Shown piece by piece: positions 18,372 through 25,572 of a stretch of DNA of 51,011 nucleotides (positions within the stretch are counted from its first letter, which is position 1; each line of letters opens with the position of its first letter). The stretch is taken from positions 1 through 51,011 of the forward strand of contig JAABQB010000020.1 in the NCBI GenBank assembly GCA_011391695.1. The letters run 5' to 3'. The translations under genes and the position numbers were made by a program. This DNA is from Desulfobacteraceae bacterium (lineage in GTDB: Bacteria; Desulfobacterota; Desulfobacteria; Desulfobacterales; RPRI01). The notes beneath the pieces were generated by a model, which did not search any database, had not been told where the DNA came from, and worked only from the letters and a program-made list of their open reading frames with translations.

Positions 18372-18427
18372 CTGGATAACAGGCTGGCTTTGTAGCGTAG
18401 CGGAAAAGCCAGTCCTTGTTGATCCAG
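18372..18427. repeat. Long imperfect hairpin with AGCGTAGCG loop, left of TA module 1
   Basis: CTGGAT (18372-18377) pairs with ATCCAG (18422-18427), and CTGGCTTT (18384-18391) pairs with AAAGCCAG (18405-18412). The loop contains AGCGTAGCG at 18394-18402. The same nine bases form the loop of a hairpin with a different stem sequence at 19041-19093, on the other side of the first toxin-antitoxin module. Confidence 0.65.
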
Positions 18428-18446
18428 TTGTGTGAAAATTTATTAT

Positions 18447-18475
18447 TTGACTATTTTAGCTAAAATAACTATTAT
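18447..18475 (+). promoter_or_regulatory. TA module 1 promoter with palindromic operator
   Basis: TTGACT at 18447-18452 and TATTAT at 18470-18475 are separated by exactly 17 bases. The spacer contains a 16-base perfect palindrome, TATTTTAGCTAAAATA (18452-18467), well placed for autorepression by the antitoxin or the toxin-antitoxin complex. Confidence 0.75.
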
Positions 18476-18502
18476 AGGCGTATCTTAAACAAGGAGATTA
18501 AT

Positions 18503-18739
18503 ATGCAAATAAACGCTACAGAACTTAAAAACAGACTCGGTCAATATTTAGATGCCGCCGAAACAGCTCCTGTAATTGTTGAAAAATCAGGGAGAATAAA
18601 ATCTGTATTAATATCAAACGCTATGTATGAAAAATTCCTTGCCTATGAAGATGCTTATTGGGCTTCCAATGCTAAAATAGCTGAAGATGATGGTTATTTA
18701 GGAGAAAAAGCCTCTGAAGCACTTTTAGCCGGGAATTGA
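18503..18739 (+). CDS. Type II antitoxin, Phd/YefM-like
   Basis: 78 residues beginning MQINATELKNRLGQYLDAA, with PVIVEKSGRIKSVLIS and YEKFLAYED, the pattern of the Phd/YefM family: an N-terminal DNA-binding fold and a C-terminal toxin-binding tail (residues about 50-78). AAGGAG precedes the ATG. It lies four bases upstream of the RelE/ParE-like toxin gene in the usual antitoxin-first order, under a promoter whose spacer is palindromic. Confidence 0.85.
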   Translation: MQINATELKNRLGQYLDAAETAPVIVEKSGRIKSVLISNAMYEKFLAYEDAYWASNAKIAEDDGYLGEKASEALLAGN

Positions 18740-18743
18740 TCAT

Positions 18744-19019
18744 ATGCATAAAATTGATATTACGAAAGCTGCCGGTAAATTTATAGAAAAATTACCGCCA
18801 AAACAATACCGACAAGTAATAAGTACCATATTTGATCTTCGAGAAAATCCAACTCCTAATGATTCAAAACAATTATCAGGGTATCCTGAATATCATCGGG
18901 CTGATATCGGTGAATATCGAATAATATATCGATTTGATAATGATACTGTTTATATTGCTGTCATTGGAAAAAGAAATGATGATGAAGTATATAAACGATT
19001 TAAACAGCAAAATCTATGA
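18744..19019 (+). CDS. RelE/ParE-superfamily toxin
   Basis: 91-residue toxin-like protein. The family pattern is clear: KFIEKLPPKQYRQVISTIFDLRENP, KQLSGYPEYHRADIGEYRIIYRFD and VYIAVIGKRNDDEVYKRF, with the basic and aromatic residues expected for a ribosome-dependent RNase of the RelE type. A ParE-type gyrase poison cannot be excluded. It is translationally close to its antitoxin (four-base gap). Confidence 0.85.
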   Translation: MHKIDITKAAGKFIEKLPPKQYRQVISTIFDLRENPTPNDSKQLSGYPEYHRADIGEYRIIYRFDNDTVYIAVIGKRNDDEVYKRFKQQNL

Positions 19020-19040
19020 GTTATTTCCCCTTCTATTTAC

Positions 19041-19093
19041 ACACAACGAAAAAATCACCCGGAGCGTAGCGATAGGGTGGATTGCTTTTGTGT
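19041..19093. repeat. Imperfect hairpin with AGCGTAGCG loop, right of TA module 1
   Basis: ACACAA (19041-19046) pairs with TTGTGT (19088-19093), and ATC-ACCC (19054-19060) pairs with GGGTGGAT (19075-19082) with one bulge. The loop has AGCGTAGCG at 19063-19071, identical to the loop of the hairpin at 18372-18427 although the stems differ. Confidence 0.6.
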
Positions 19094-19094
19094 A

Positions 19095-19133
19095 CGCCCG
19101 GCACGGGCGTGAATTTATGGGGTGGAAGTCCCC
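19095..19133 (+). other. Possible 5' fragment of a group II intron
   Basis: Two small stems, CGCCCG-GCA-CGGGCG (19095-19109) and GGGG-TGGAAGT-CCCC (19119-19133), follow one another in the order and sequence I remember from the 5' end of bacterial group II introns (CGCCCGGC...GGGCG, then GGGGTG-AAGTCCCC). No intron-encoded reverse transcriptase or domain V follows, so at most it is a truncated remnant. Confidence 0.35.
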
Positions 19134-19143
19134 TATATGTGAA

Positions 19144-19183
19144 TTCTGGGGATACATGGGGTCGCTCATCAAAATATAAGTAA
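19144..19183. repeat. Direct repeat flanking TA module 2, left copy
   Basis: CTGGGGATACATGGGG is followed by TCATCAAAATATAA at 19166-19179. The same 14 bases occur at 20034-20047 behind a similar G-rich lead-in. The two copies bracket the second toxin-antitoxin module. Confidence 0.6.
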
Positions 19184-19256
19184 ACAACAATTTAAGAATA
19201 AATTTCAGATATTGTCTGTAACCATCCACGTAAAACTGTTAAACTGGGTGCAGAGA

Positions 19257-19550
19257 TCAGCTCATTCTTGATTGCCAATACCACGGTTTTCTGTGCATAT
19301 GAGCAACAGCCCAAATCACTATTGCATTACTTTCTGTTGTATATAAGATCTTATATGGAAATTTTGGAATGTAGACTTTATAAATATTATCAACTTCTAT
19401 TAAGAACCACTCCGGATTTTTTTTGATTTTCCTGACTTGTTCAAGGACAGCTTTTTTAAACCTCTGACCCAAACCTTTAGATTGATTTTCGTACCATTCG
19501 ACAGCTTCATCAAATTCCTTTGCCGCTATCTCATGGATTTTAACCTTCAT
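19257..19550 (-). CDS. ParE/RelE-superfamily toxin
   Basis: 97-residue toxin-like protein: MKVKIHEIAAKEFDEAVEWYENQ, LGQRFKKAVLEQVRKIKKNP, YIPKFPYKILYTTE and IVIWAVAHMHRKPWYW, the pattern of ParE-type toxins paired with short addiction-module antitoxins. The ATG at 19550 (preceded by GAAGG) is chosen over a TTG 15 bases upstream. It overlaps the antitoxin gene by 11 bases. Confidence 0.85.
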   Translation of the reverse strand: MKVKIHEIAAKEFDEAVEWYENQSKGLGQRFKKAVLEQVRKIKKNPEWFLIEVDNIYKVYIPKFPYKILYTTESNAIVIWAVAHMHRKPWYWQSRMS

Positions 19551-19743
19551 TGTATAGCCCTTCAAAATCCAATAATTTTGCCTTACCTTTCTTAACTGCC
19601 GCCATACGGTTTTTTACTTCAACAATCCATTCCTGGAGAATTTCATCTTTTTCATAATCAATGCTGGCTAAAATTAATTCGGCAAATACCACTCTTTCAT
19701 TAGGCGGCATCTCTAAAGCTTTTTCCAAAAGAGTCTTATTCAT
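19540..19743 (-). CDS. Addiction-module antitoxin (PF09720 type)
   Basis: 67-residue protein of the putative addiction module component family (TIGR02574): LLEKALEMPPNERVVFAELILASID, followed by an acidic stretch and EWIVEVKNRMAAVKKGK. Members are the upstream partners of ParE-like toxins, as here. Its promoter at 19805-19833 carries an inverted repeat. Confidence 0.82.
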   Translation of the reverse strand: MNKTLLEKALEMPPNERVVFAELILASIDYEKDEILQEWIVEVKNRMAAVKKGKAKLLDFEGLYNEG

Positions 19744-19804
19744 AATAAATTCCTTTCAGATCATTTTGTTGCGAATTTTCTCTTTTTCTCGGGATTCCTT
19801 ATTT

Positions 19805-19833
19805 TTTATAGCATTACCCTATAAACAAATCAA
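19805..19833 (-). promoter_or_regulatory. TA module 2 promoter with inverted-repeat operator
   Basis: On the minus strand TTGATT (19828-19833) and TATAAA (19805-19810) are 17 bases apart. The -10 region and spacer contain a 7-base inverted repeat, TTTATAG (19805-19811) and CTATAAA (19819-19825), a likely binding site for the antitoxin complex. Confidence 0.65.
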
Positions 19834-19845
19834 GTTGCCTTAATA

Positions 19846-20005
19846 GATGAATTGAAGCTCCCCGCAGCAAGCTACAGGGAATCTTCGACCGTAGGGAATA
19901 GCGTCTATTTTTAATTCGCTCGCTAACCCCGCTGCAAGTCCACCATGGCGGACCTTCGGCGGGAATGCGCTCGCTGTTTCGGTTCAATTCGCAAGAACAC
20001 CACTT
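19846..20005. repeat. Composite palindromic intergenic repeat
   Basis: From GAATTGAAGCTCCCCGCAG to CGGTTCAATTC the stretch is built of nested inverted repeats: GAATTGAA at the left end and TTCAATTC at the right end are complementary, CCCCGCAG/CTACAGGG forms a stem, and GTCCACCATGGCGGAC is nearly palindromic, framed by CCCCGCTGCAAG and CTTCGGCGGG. No ORF is credible. This looks like a dispersed REP/BIME-type sequence. Confidence 0.6.
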
Positions 20006-20013
20006 GATCTATT

Positions 20014-20050
20014 CCGGGGCATTTAGGGGATGTTCATCAAAATATAAACA
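20014..20050. repeat. Direct repeat flanking TA module 2, right copy
   Basis: CCGGGGCATTTAGGGG followed by TCATCAAAATATAA (20034-20047) repeats the sequence at 19144-19183, with the final 14 bases identical and in the same orientation. Confidence 0.6.
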
Positions 20051-20078
20051 ATTCTGCAGAATGTTTTTTGCTCAGCCG

Positions 20079-20762
20079 TCAATAGGTTAATTTTCTCAAA
20101 GCATCCAGTATTGGTTCCGCCTTCTCTCTGTGCTCAGGGGGTATCATAAGTATTTTTAACGGATGATTCTTTATAAGACCGGAAGGGGGATTTCGAATTT
20201 TACCTGATGAAAGATTCTCACGGTTTTCGGCTGATTCTAAAAATTGTAATACATCCGAGAGATTGCCTGAAAACCTGCCTGCATCGGCATGTTCTATAAC
20301 CTGCATGAAGATATTATTTACCGTAATAACGAAGTCGTCAACTATGGCGCTTCCGCTTTCAGCACAGTTTACAGTTGAAACAAAACACCTGCAGGCAAAA
20401 GGCCTGTGCTCGTAAACGGAACATTCTTTATTATCTGCCAATAGAGGGCATTCGCCTTCCGGCATGTTTTCTTCTTCGGGCAGTTCTCTGTCTTCCATGC
20501 AAAGATGTGCCATCTCGTTTACTGTTATCCTGGGTCTGAATCCTGATATTTCCCCGGATTCTTTTATTCTGGAAAACAACTCTTCTTTGTCTTTTTCTAA
20601 AATACCCTCTATAATCTTAAAACCTTCAATGGTTGTTATCGTCACATTTTCCGTACAGCAAAGACAGCAATGCTTTTTACAGGCAATATTCAAACTAGCT
20701 GAAAATTCATCATAAATTTTATATATTTTCCCAAGCGCCGCAAGTTTTGAGCTGAGATTCAT
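20079..20762 (-). CDS. YkgJ-family cysteine-cluster protein
   Basis: 227-residue protein with two cysteine groups: CKKHCCLCC near residue 29 and, further on, CPLLADNKECSVYEHRPFACRCF. This is the pattern of the putative zinc- or iron-chelating YkgJ/PF03692 family. The distal part contains VNCAESG and a helical tail. The biochemical role of the family is unproven. The gene is alone on this strand, divergent from the DUF362 gene. Confidence 0.75.
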   Translation of the reverse strand: MNLSSKLAALGKIYKIYDEFSASLNIACKKHCCLCCTENVTITTIEGFKIIEGILEKDKEELFSRIKESGEISGFRPRITVNEMAHLCMEDRELPEEENMPEGECPLLADNKECSVYEHRPFACRCFVSTVNCAESGSAIVDDFVITVNNIFMQVIEHADAGRFSGNLSDVLQFLESAENRENLSSGKIRNPPSGLIKNHPLKILMIPPEHREKAEPILDALRKLTY

Positions 20763-20864
20763 TTATATATCCTTTAAAATGTTTTAAATAACAGTTGGTT
20801 CATGTATCAGCTTATCATTAAATTCTTCAACATATTTCAAAGGACAATTTTAACATTAAACGTC

Positions 20865-20893
20865 TTGACTTAAACACTCCCAGTCGTTATTTT
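20865..20893 (+). promoter_or_regulatory. Candidate promoter for the DUF362 gene
   Basis: TTGACT (20865-20870) and TATTTT (20888-20893) are separated by 17 bases; the ATG of the DUF362 gene follows about 47 bases downstream. The -10 match is moderate. Confidence 0.4.
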
Positions 20894-20938
20894 CTATAAA
20901 AATCAAACCATTTAAATTATTTCCGGGCAGGGGGACGC

Positions 20939-22045
20939 ATGAAAAGCAAAGTCTATTTTACCGATTTAAGAGCGACACATAAAGAAAACCTGTTTAAAAA
21001 GATTGAAAAGCTAACCGAAGCCGCCGGCCTTTCAACAACTGTCGGCAAAAAAGATCTTGTTGCAGTAAAGATTCACTTTGGAGAAATGGGGAATGCCGCT
21101 TTTATCCGCCCTGTATTCTTACGCAAAATAGTTGAATCTATAAAAGCAACGGGCGGCGTACCTTTTCTTACTGACGCAAACACCTTGTACGCAGGAACAC
21201 GCAGTGACGCCCCTCATCACCTCACAACAGCCACACAAAACGGCTTTGCATATTCCGTTGTGGAAGCCCCCCTTGTTATTGCGGATGGCCTGCGCGGAAA
21301 ATCGGAAACGCCTGTTCTAATAAACCAGAAACATTTCAAGCAGGTATACATTGGAGCCGAGATTGTTCAGGCGGATTCTCTTATATCGGTTGCGCACTTT
21401 AAATGCCACGAACTTTCAGGTTTTGGCGGAACACTGAAGAATCTTGGAATGGGATGCGCATCACGAAGAGGAAAACTGGCACAGCACTCAACAGTCTGCC
21501 CTGCCATTAAAAAGAAAAAGTGCATCGGGTGCGGAGACTGCGTCGATCACTGTTCCCAGCAGGCAATTTCAATTATCGACGAAAAAGCCGTTATTGATTC
21601 AGAAAAGTGCATCGGGTGCGGCGAATGCATTTTAATATGTCAAAACAGCGCCATTCAGATTGAATGGAACCAGACAATCCCAGCTTTTCTTGAAAAAATG
21701 GTTGAATACACTATGGGAGTATTAAAGAACAAGGCAGGCAAAGCCCTCTTTATAAACTTTATAACAGATATCTCCCCGGCCTGTGACTGTTACCCTTACA
21801 ATGATGCTCCAATCGTAAGAAATATCGGCATAGTAGCTTCAAACGATCCTGTTGCCATAGACCAGGCTTCCGTGGATCTTGTAAACAATGAGCAGGCTCT
21901 TCCAGGGTCCTGCATAAAAACATCTTCAGGGCCGGGTGAAGACAAGTTTAAGGCCGTTTATCCTGCCATTGACTGGACTATTCAGCTTGACTACGGAGAA
22001 AAGATAGGGCTTGGAACACGTGAATATGAAATCGTGCAGATATGA
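20939..22045 (+). CDS. DUF362 protein with two 4Fe-4S clusters
   Basis: 368-residue protein. DUF362 covers roughly residues 30-190 (VAVKIHFGEMGNAAFIRP, GFGGTLKNLGMGCASRRGK), followed by a ferredoxin domain with two complete CxxCxxCxxxC motifs (CIGCGDCVDHCSQQAI and CIGCGECILICQNSAI) and a C-terminal DUF362-type part (ASNDPVAIDQASVDLV). Such proteins are common in anaerobes and are thought to be cytoplasmic electron-transfer or cluster proteins; the substrate is unknown. Its TGA stop overlaps the first bases of a GACGGC-type repeat. Confidence 0.9.
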   Translation: MKSKVYFTDLRATHKENLFKKIEKLTEAAGLSTTVGKKDLVAVKIHFGEMGNAAFIRPVFLRKIVESIKATGGVPFLTDANTLYAGTRSDAPHHLTTATQNGFAYSVVEAPLVIADGLRGKSETPVLINQKHFKQVYIGAEIVQADSLISVAHFKCHELSGFGGTLKNLGMGCASRRGKLAQHSTVCPAIKKKKCIGCGDCVDHCSQQAISIIDEKAVIDSEKCIGCGECILICQNSAIQIEWNQTIPAFLEKMVEYTMGVLKNKAGKALFINFITDISPACDCYPYNDAPIVRNIGIVASNDPVAIDQASVDLVNNEQALPGSCIKTSSGPGEDKFKAVYPAIDWTIQLDYGEKIGLGTREYEIVQI

Positions 22046-22174
22046 CGGCTTTGTAAAAACTCTATTTTCTCACAAAGGCACTAAGAACACCAAGAAAATA
22101 TCATTTAATATTAATAAGTTAACTTTGTGATCTTTGGAGCGTGGTGTGAGATCGTGGCTTTTGACTTTGCCGTC
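22044..22174. mobile_element. 131-bp GACGGC-ended inverted-repeat element
   Basis: The left end GACGGCTTTGTAAAAAC and the right end, read on the other strand GACGGCAAAGTCAAAAG, are imperfect inverted repeats. The interior holds CACAAAGGCACTAAGAACACC and an opposed CTTTGTGATCTTTGG. The left end coincides with the stop codon of the DUF362 gene, and the right end lies 25 bases before the lipoprotein gene. Confidence 0.6.
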
Positions 22175-22199
22175 AGATATAAAGGATAAGGATTATTTG

Positions 22200-22931
22200 A
22201 TGCCGTCAGCAAATAAAAAAATAGCTGTTTTTGCGATAATATTACTGGTTCTCGGTTTGCCTTTTTTCTTTGCTTGCAACGAGCCCGGGAATAACAGCAA
22301 AAAGAAACCTCTGGAAACAGAATTATTATATCCCGAAAGCTTTACTTTCTTTGATTTGGGGTCGAATACCAGATTATCAGACGATCTTCAAAAAATCCTT
22401 TCAGGCAAACTCGGATCACATTCTATTGAAAAAATGACCATTATAGATCTGATTATCCATAACAGGACAATCTTTGCCAAGCATTTCCCGAACCTTTTTG
22501 AACTTCACAGGAAATTAAACGACGAAAAAGGGGCAAGAATAGAGCACAATATTACGAGTCTGACTTTCAGATATCTTCAAACCGAAAAAACTCCGTTTGA
22601 ATATGTTAAACTCACATTTTCCAACTACTCAAACAAGCCTTTGCTGTTTTCGATAACCTCAAAAAAGAAGGAAGCATATATTGTCGACACCCTGAAGGAA
22701 AAATACGGTGAACCGGCTTCAATAAACTGGGAGGACGGGAAAAGCTTATCCATGCTCTGGAAAAAGAACGGGGACTTTTTGGTTTTTTCCAAGATTGCGG
22801 AAAGGGGCAGTTTTAAATACAGTATAATGATTTACTATGTAAATAATATTGAAAACCTTTTGCAGATCGAGCAGGATGAAATCAGAAAAAAGGAAGAGGA
22901 AAGAAAAAAGGCCGGTAAAACAGCTTTCTAA
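22200..22931 (+). CDS. Putative lipoprotein of unknown function
   Basis: 244 residues from the ATG at 22200, chosen because AAGGATAAGGA precedes it and because the reading frame upstream lies in the repeat. Residues 1-26 are a signal peptide ending in FFFAC, a plausible lipobox with Cys at about 26. The mature part has no recognised domain; DTLKEKYGEPASINWEDGKSLSMLWKKNGD suggests a beta-rich fold seen in small periplasmic proteins, and the C-terminus is a highly charged helix. It heads a rightward run with the thioesterase, hydrolase and transglutaminase genes. Confidence 0.72.
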   Translation: MPSANKKIAVFAIILLVLGLPFFFACNEPGNNSKKKPLETELLYPESFTFFDLGSNTRLSDDLQKILSGKLGSHSIEKMTIIDLIIHNRTIFAKHFPNLFELHRKLNDEKGARIEHNITSLTFRYLQTEKTPFEYVKLTFSNYSNKPLLFSITSKKKEAYIVDTLKEKYGEPASINWEDGKSLSMLWKKNGDFLVFSKIAERGSFKYSIMIYYVNNIENLLQIEQDEIRKKEEERKKAGKTAF

Positions 22932-22955
22932 CAGACTCCCCTACACGGAGCACAT

Positions 22956-23744
22956 ATGCACCAGTTTGATGAAGATATTTCGCTGACACCCCAGGAGCAA
23001 TCATTTTTCACAGGGACCATATCCGATAACTGGTCAATCAATGGTAATCCAAACGGAGGATACCTGATGGCCATACTGGCAAATGCCATGTCACAGCAAA
23101 GCGATAAGAAATCCACTCCCATTCTGACTGCAAATTATATTTCGCGGTGCGCTCCTGGCAAAGCAAATTTATCAGTGGAAACGATTTCCCAATCGAACCA
23201 GTTTAACCGGTTTCAGGCTAAGCTGTTTCAGGACGGAAAAGAAAAAACCAGGGCAACCGGCACATTTTCGGATGAAAAAAGCGGTTGTTATTTTGAAAGG
23301 TTTGAAGCATCCGCGCCTGATATTTCCCCTCTTAATGAATGCATCCAGATTCCGCCTATTCCGAAATACACTCTCTTTAACCAATTGGACGCTCGCTTGG
23401 AACCTGAAAGCGCCGGGTGGATGAAGGGTCATTTGTCGGACAGATCAGAACAGAAAGGCTGGGTCAGATTCAAAGACGATCGCGCTTTTGATATTTTTTC
23501 AATAGCGCTTATTGCGGACTCCTTTCCGCCTCCTGTTCTTGCAAGTCAGGGCATGGTTGCCTGGGTGCCGACAATAGAGTTTTCCTTAAATATCAGGAAG
23601 ATTCCTGAAACAAAATGGCTGAAATGCGTTTTCCGCACCCGCTTTATAAATTGCGGCCTTTTGGAAGAAGATGGTGAAGTGTGGGATGAAGAGGGCAGTA
23701 TCATCGCAATCTCAAGGCAGATTGCTCAATTTCGGAAAAAATAA
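22956..23744 (+). CDS. Acyl-CoA thioesterase-like protein (double hot-dog)
   Basis: 262-residue protein of the thioesterase-like superfamily (TesB-like double hot-dog). NGNPNGGYLMAILANAM at residues about 28-44 is the typical first-domain helix start, and PVLASQGMVAWVPTIEFSLNIRKIP marks the second domain. It probably hydrolyses acyl-CoA, but the substrate is unknown. It follows the lipoprotein gene by 24 bases and is followed by the alpha/beta hydrolase gene. Confidence 0.8.
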   Translation: MHQFDEDISLTPQEQSFFTGTISDNWSINGNPNGGYLMAILANAMSQQSDKKSTPILTANYISRCAPGKANLSVETISQSNQFNRFQAKLFQDGKEKTRATGTFSDEKSGCYFERFEASAPDISPLNECIQIPPIPKYTLFNQLDARLEPESAGWMKGHLSDRSEQKGWVRFKDDRAFDIFSIALIADSFPPPVLASQGMVAWVPTIEFSLNIRKIPETKWLKCVFRTRFINCGLLEEDGEVWDEEGSIIAISRQIAQFRKK

Positions 23745-23766
23745 AATATGTGGGTTGGAAAAAAAC

Positions 23767-24543
23767 ATGTATGAAAGAACATCAGGAAATATTTCCTTTG
23801 TTGCCGGGCGCTGGCCCCTTGATCCTGAAAAGCCGACTCTTGTATTAATACACGGCTCCGGGGGATCAAGCGTTCTCTGGGAAAACCAGGTCGATGAACT
23901 CAAAGCGCACGTAAACACAATCGCCCTGGATCTCCCCGGCCATGGACGAAGCAGCGATCCCGGCATGGATACCGTCGCAGGATATTCCGCGGCAGTCGCA
24001 GATTTTATCGAAATAATTGAAATTCCGAGGCCTGTTCCGTGCGGTTTGAGTATCGGCGGAGCCATAGTTCTTCAGCTTATCCTGGAGCATAAGACACGAT
24101 ATAAGTCCGCAATTCTTGTGAATACCGGCGCACGGCTCCGGGTAACGCCTCTGATTTTAGAGCCCATAATAAAAGATTACAACAGGCATCTAAGTACTAT
24201 CAATGCTTTTGAAGCATCTGATAAAACTGATCCCCGTAAGCTGGCTTCACTTAGGGCAGACAAGGTAAAATGCAATCCGAAAACAGTTTATGGCGATTTT
24301 AAGGCCTGCAACCAGTTCGACGTGATAGATAAACTCTCTTCCATAACCACACCGGTTCTGATCTTGACGGCAGAAGATGACAGGCTGACACCGCCAAAGT
24401 TTGGCTTATACTTGAAAGAGCACATTAACAATGCTTCTATCATAGAGATAAAAGACGCCGGGCATCTGTCACCACTTGAACAACCGGAAGCATTCAACAG
24501 GGCCGTTACCGATTTTCTAAAGCAGGGGAAACTTATTTTATAA
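23767..24543 (+). CDS. Alpha/beta hydrolase
   Basis: 258-residue alpha/beta-fold hydrolase. LVLIHGSGGSSVLW supplies the oxyanion region, GLSIGG the nucleophile elbow (Ser), ILTAEDDRLTPP the acidic residue and DAGHLSPLEQPEAF the catalytic His. The ATG at 23767 is preferred; the open frame further upstream overlaps the thioesterase gene. Esterase, lactonase or enol-lactone hydrolase activity are all possible. Confidence 0.88.
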   Translation: MYERTSGNISFVAGRWPLDPEKPTLVLIHGSGGSSVLWENQVDELKAHVNTIALDLPGHGRSSDPGMDTVAGYSAAVADFIEIIEIPRPVPCGLSIGGAIVLQLILEHKTRYKSAILVNTGARLRVTPLILEPIIKDYNRHLSTINAFEASDKTDPRKLASLRADKVKCNPKTVYGDFKACNQFDVIDKLSSITTPVLILTAEDDRLTPPKFGLYLKEHINNASIIEIKDAGHLSPLEQPEAFNRAVTDFLKQGKLIL

Positions 24544-24560
24544 GGAGTCTTTTTATATAG

Positions 24561-25235
24561 ATGGACACTGAAATGCAGAAATATATTCAACCTTCACCGA
24601 CAATTGATTTCGATAACATCATGGTTGCGAAGTTTGCGAGGGAGAACTCAGAAAATTCCACCGATTCGAAAGAAAAGGCAGTCAGTCTTTATTATGCTGT
24701 AAGGGACGCTATACGCTATGACCCTTATTCGATGAATTTGTCAGTCGAAGGACTAAGGGCGAGCACCACGCTGAGCGTTGGGAGGGGCTGGTGTGTCGCC
24801 AAGGCAATCCTTCTTGCAGCATGCTGCCGGTCTTTAGGAATCCCGGCCCGTCTCGGTTTTGCCGACGTACGAAATCATCTGACGACTGCGCGCTTACGTG
24901 AGATCATGAAAACCGACATCTTCTTCTGGCATGGTTATACCTCTATATGTCTGGGCGGAATCTGGGTTAAAGCGACACCCGCATTTAATATAGAGCTCTG
25001 TGAAAGGTTCAGGCTTAAACCTCTCGATTTCGACGGACTTAAAGACTCCATATACCACCCGTTTGATCTTGAGGGGAACAGACACATGGAATATATTAGA
25101 CATCGCGGAGAATCTGCCGATGTCCCCATAGACCAGATAATTGATACGTTTCGCAGGGAATATACCCCTGATGATTCATCACTGAAGGAAGGCGACTTCG
25201 ACCGTGAAGTAGACATAGAAACTCAGAACAATTAA
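24561..25235 (+). CDS. Transglutaminase-like cysteine protease-fold protein
   Basis: 224-residue protein with a transglutaminase core: SVGRGWCVAKAILLAACCRSLGIPARLGFADV holds the nucleophile Cys (residue about 74 in GRGWCV) and IFFWHGYTSI the His. The third catalytic residue, usually Asp in a DPT motif, is replaced by ATP in WVKATPAFN; I remember the same sequence in related proteins, so this is a subfamily trait rather than damage. The C-terminus is acidic. It is probably co-transcribed with the alpha/beta hydrolase. Confidence 0.82.
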   Translation: MDTEMQKYIQPSPTIDFDNIMVAKFARENSENSTDSKEKAVSLYYAVRDAIRYDPYSMNLSVEGLRASTTLSVGRGWCVAKAILLAACCRSLGIPARLGFADVRNHLTTARLREIMKTDIFFWHGYTSICLGGIWVKATPAFNIELCERFRLKPLDFDGLKDSIYHPFDLEGNRHMEYIRHRGESADVPIDQIIDTFRREYTPDDSSLKEGDFDREVDIETQNN

Positions 25236-25401
25236 ACAATAGCGGTATTTCTACAACTGGGAAAGCGGTGGTTTGGATTGCGGCATTTTTGAACAGAGAG
25301 TGATATCGGGACGAATCAGCCCATACCCAGACCTATCCAATGCGGGTTATTAAAAGTCCTCGCAGCAGGGTGCCTCAATAGGTTCAAGTTTTTGTTTTTC
25401 G

Positions 25402-25430
25402 TTGACACCCAATGCCTCATCCTTTATATG
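25402..25430 (+). promoter_or_regulatory. Candidate sigma-70 promoter of the TAXI-TRAP operon
   Basis: TTGACA (25402-25407) is a perfect -35 box; TATATG (25425-25430) lies 17 bases downstream. The start codon of the binding protein follows about 140 bases later, leaving a long leader that carries the 25498-25525 hairpin. Confidence 0.6.
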
Positions 25431-25497
25431 TTGCATCCGACTAAAGTGCTTTTTTACCATACGATATTTGGTGGAGTTGTAATAAAATAGGAATTCA

Positions 25498-25525
25498 GAC
25501 GGCAAAAAAATGTGGCGAAGCCGTC
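25498..25525. repeat. Miniature GACGGC/GCCGTC hairpin
   Basis: GACGGCAAAAAAATGTGGCG is closed by AAGCCGTC: the outer six bases are complementary. It resembles the two ends of the 125-131-bp GACGGC elements joined with the interior deleted. No T-run follows, so it is not a terminator. Confidence 0.5.
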
Positions 25526-25572
25526 AAGCTTGAACAATAACTTAAAATCATGAAAAAGAAAGGACGTGCATT

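Larger units (their letters stand above)
25236..25572. other. Intergenic leader before the TAXI-TRAP operon
   Basis: 337 bases without a credible gene. They contain a good promoter at 25402-25430, a miniature GACGGC/GCCGTC hairpin at 25498-25525 and a long untranslated leader before the binding-protein gene. Nothing else was recognised. Confidence 0.6.

Noticed and set aside
25498-25525. Hairpin as a terminator or riboswitch before the TAXI gene
   Set aside because: The stem is only six bases, there is no T-run, and the sequence matches the ends of a dispersed repeat.
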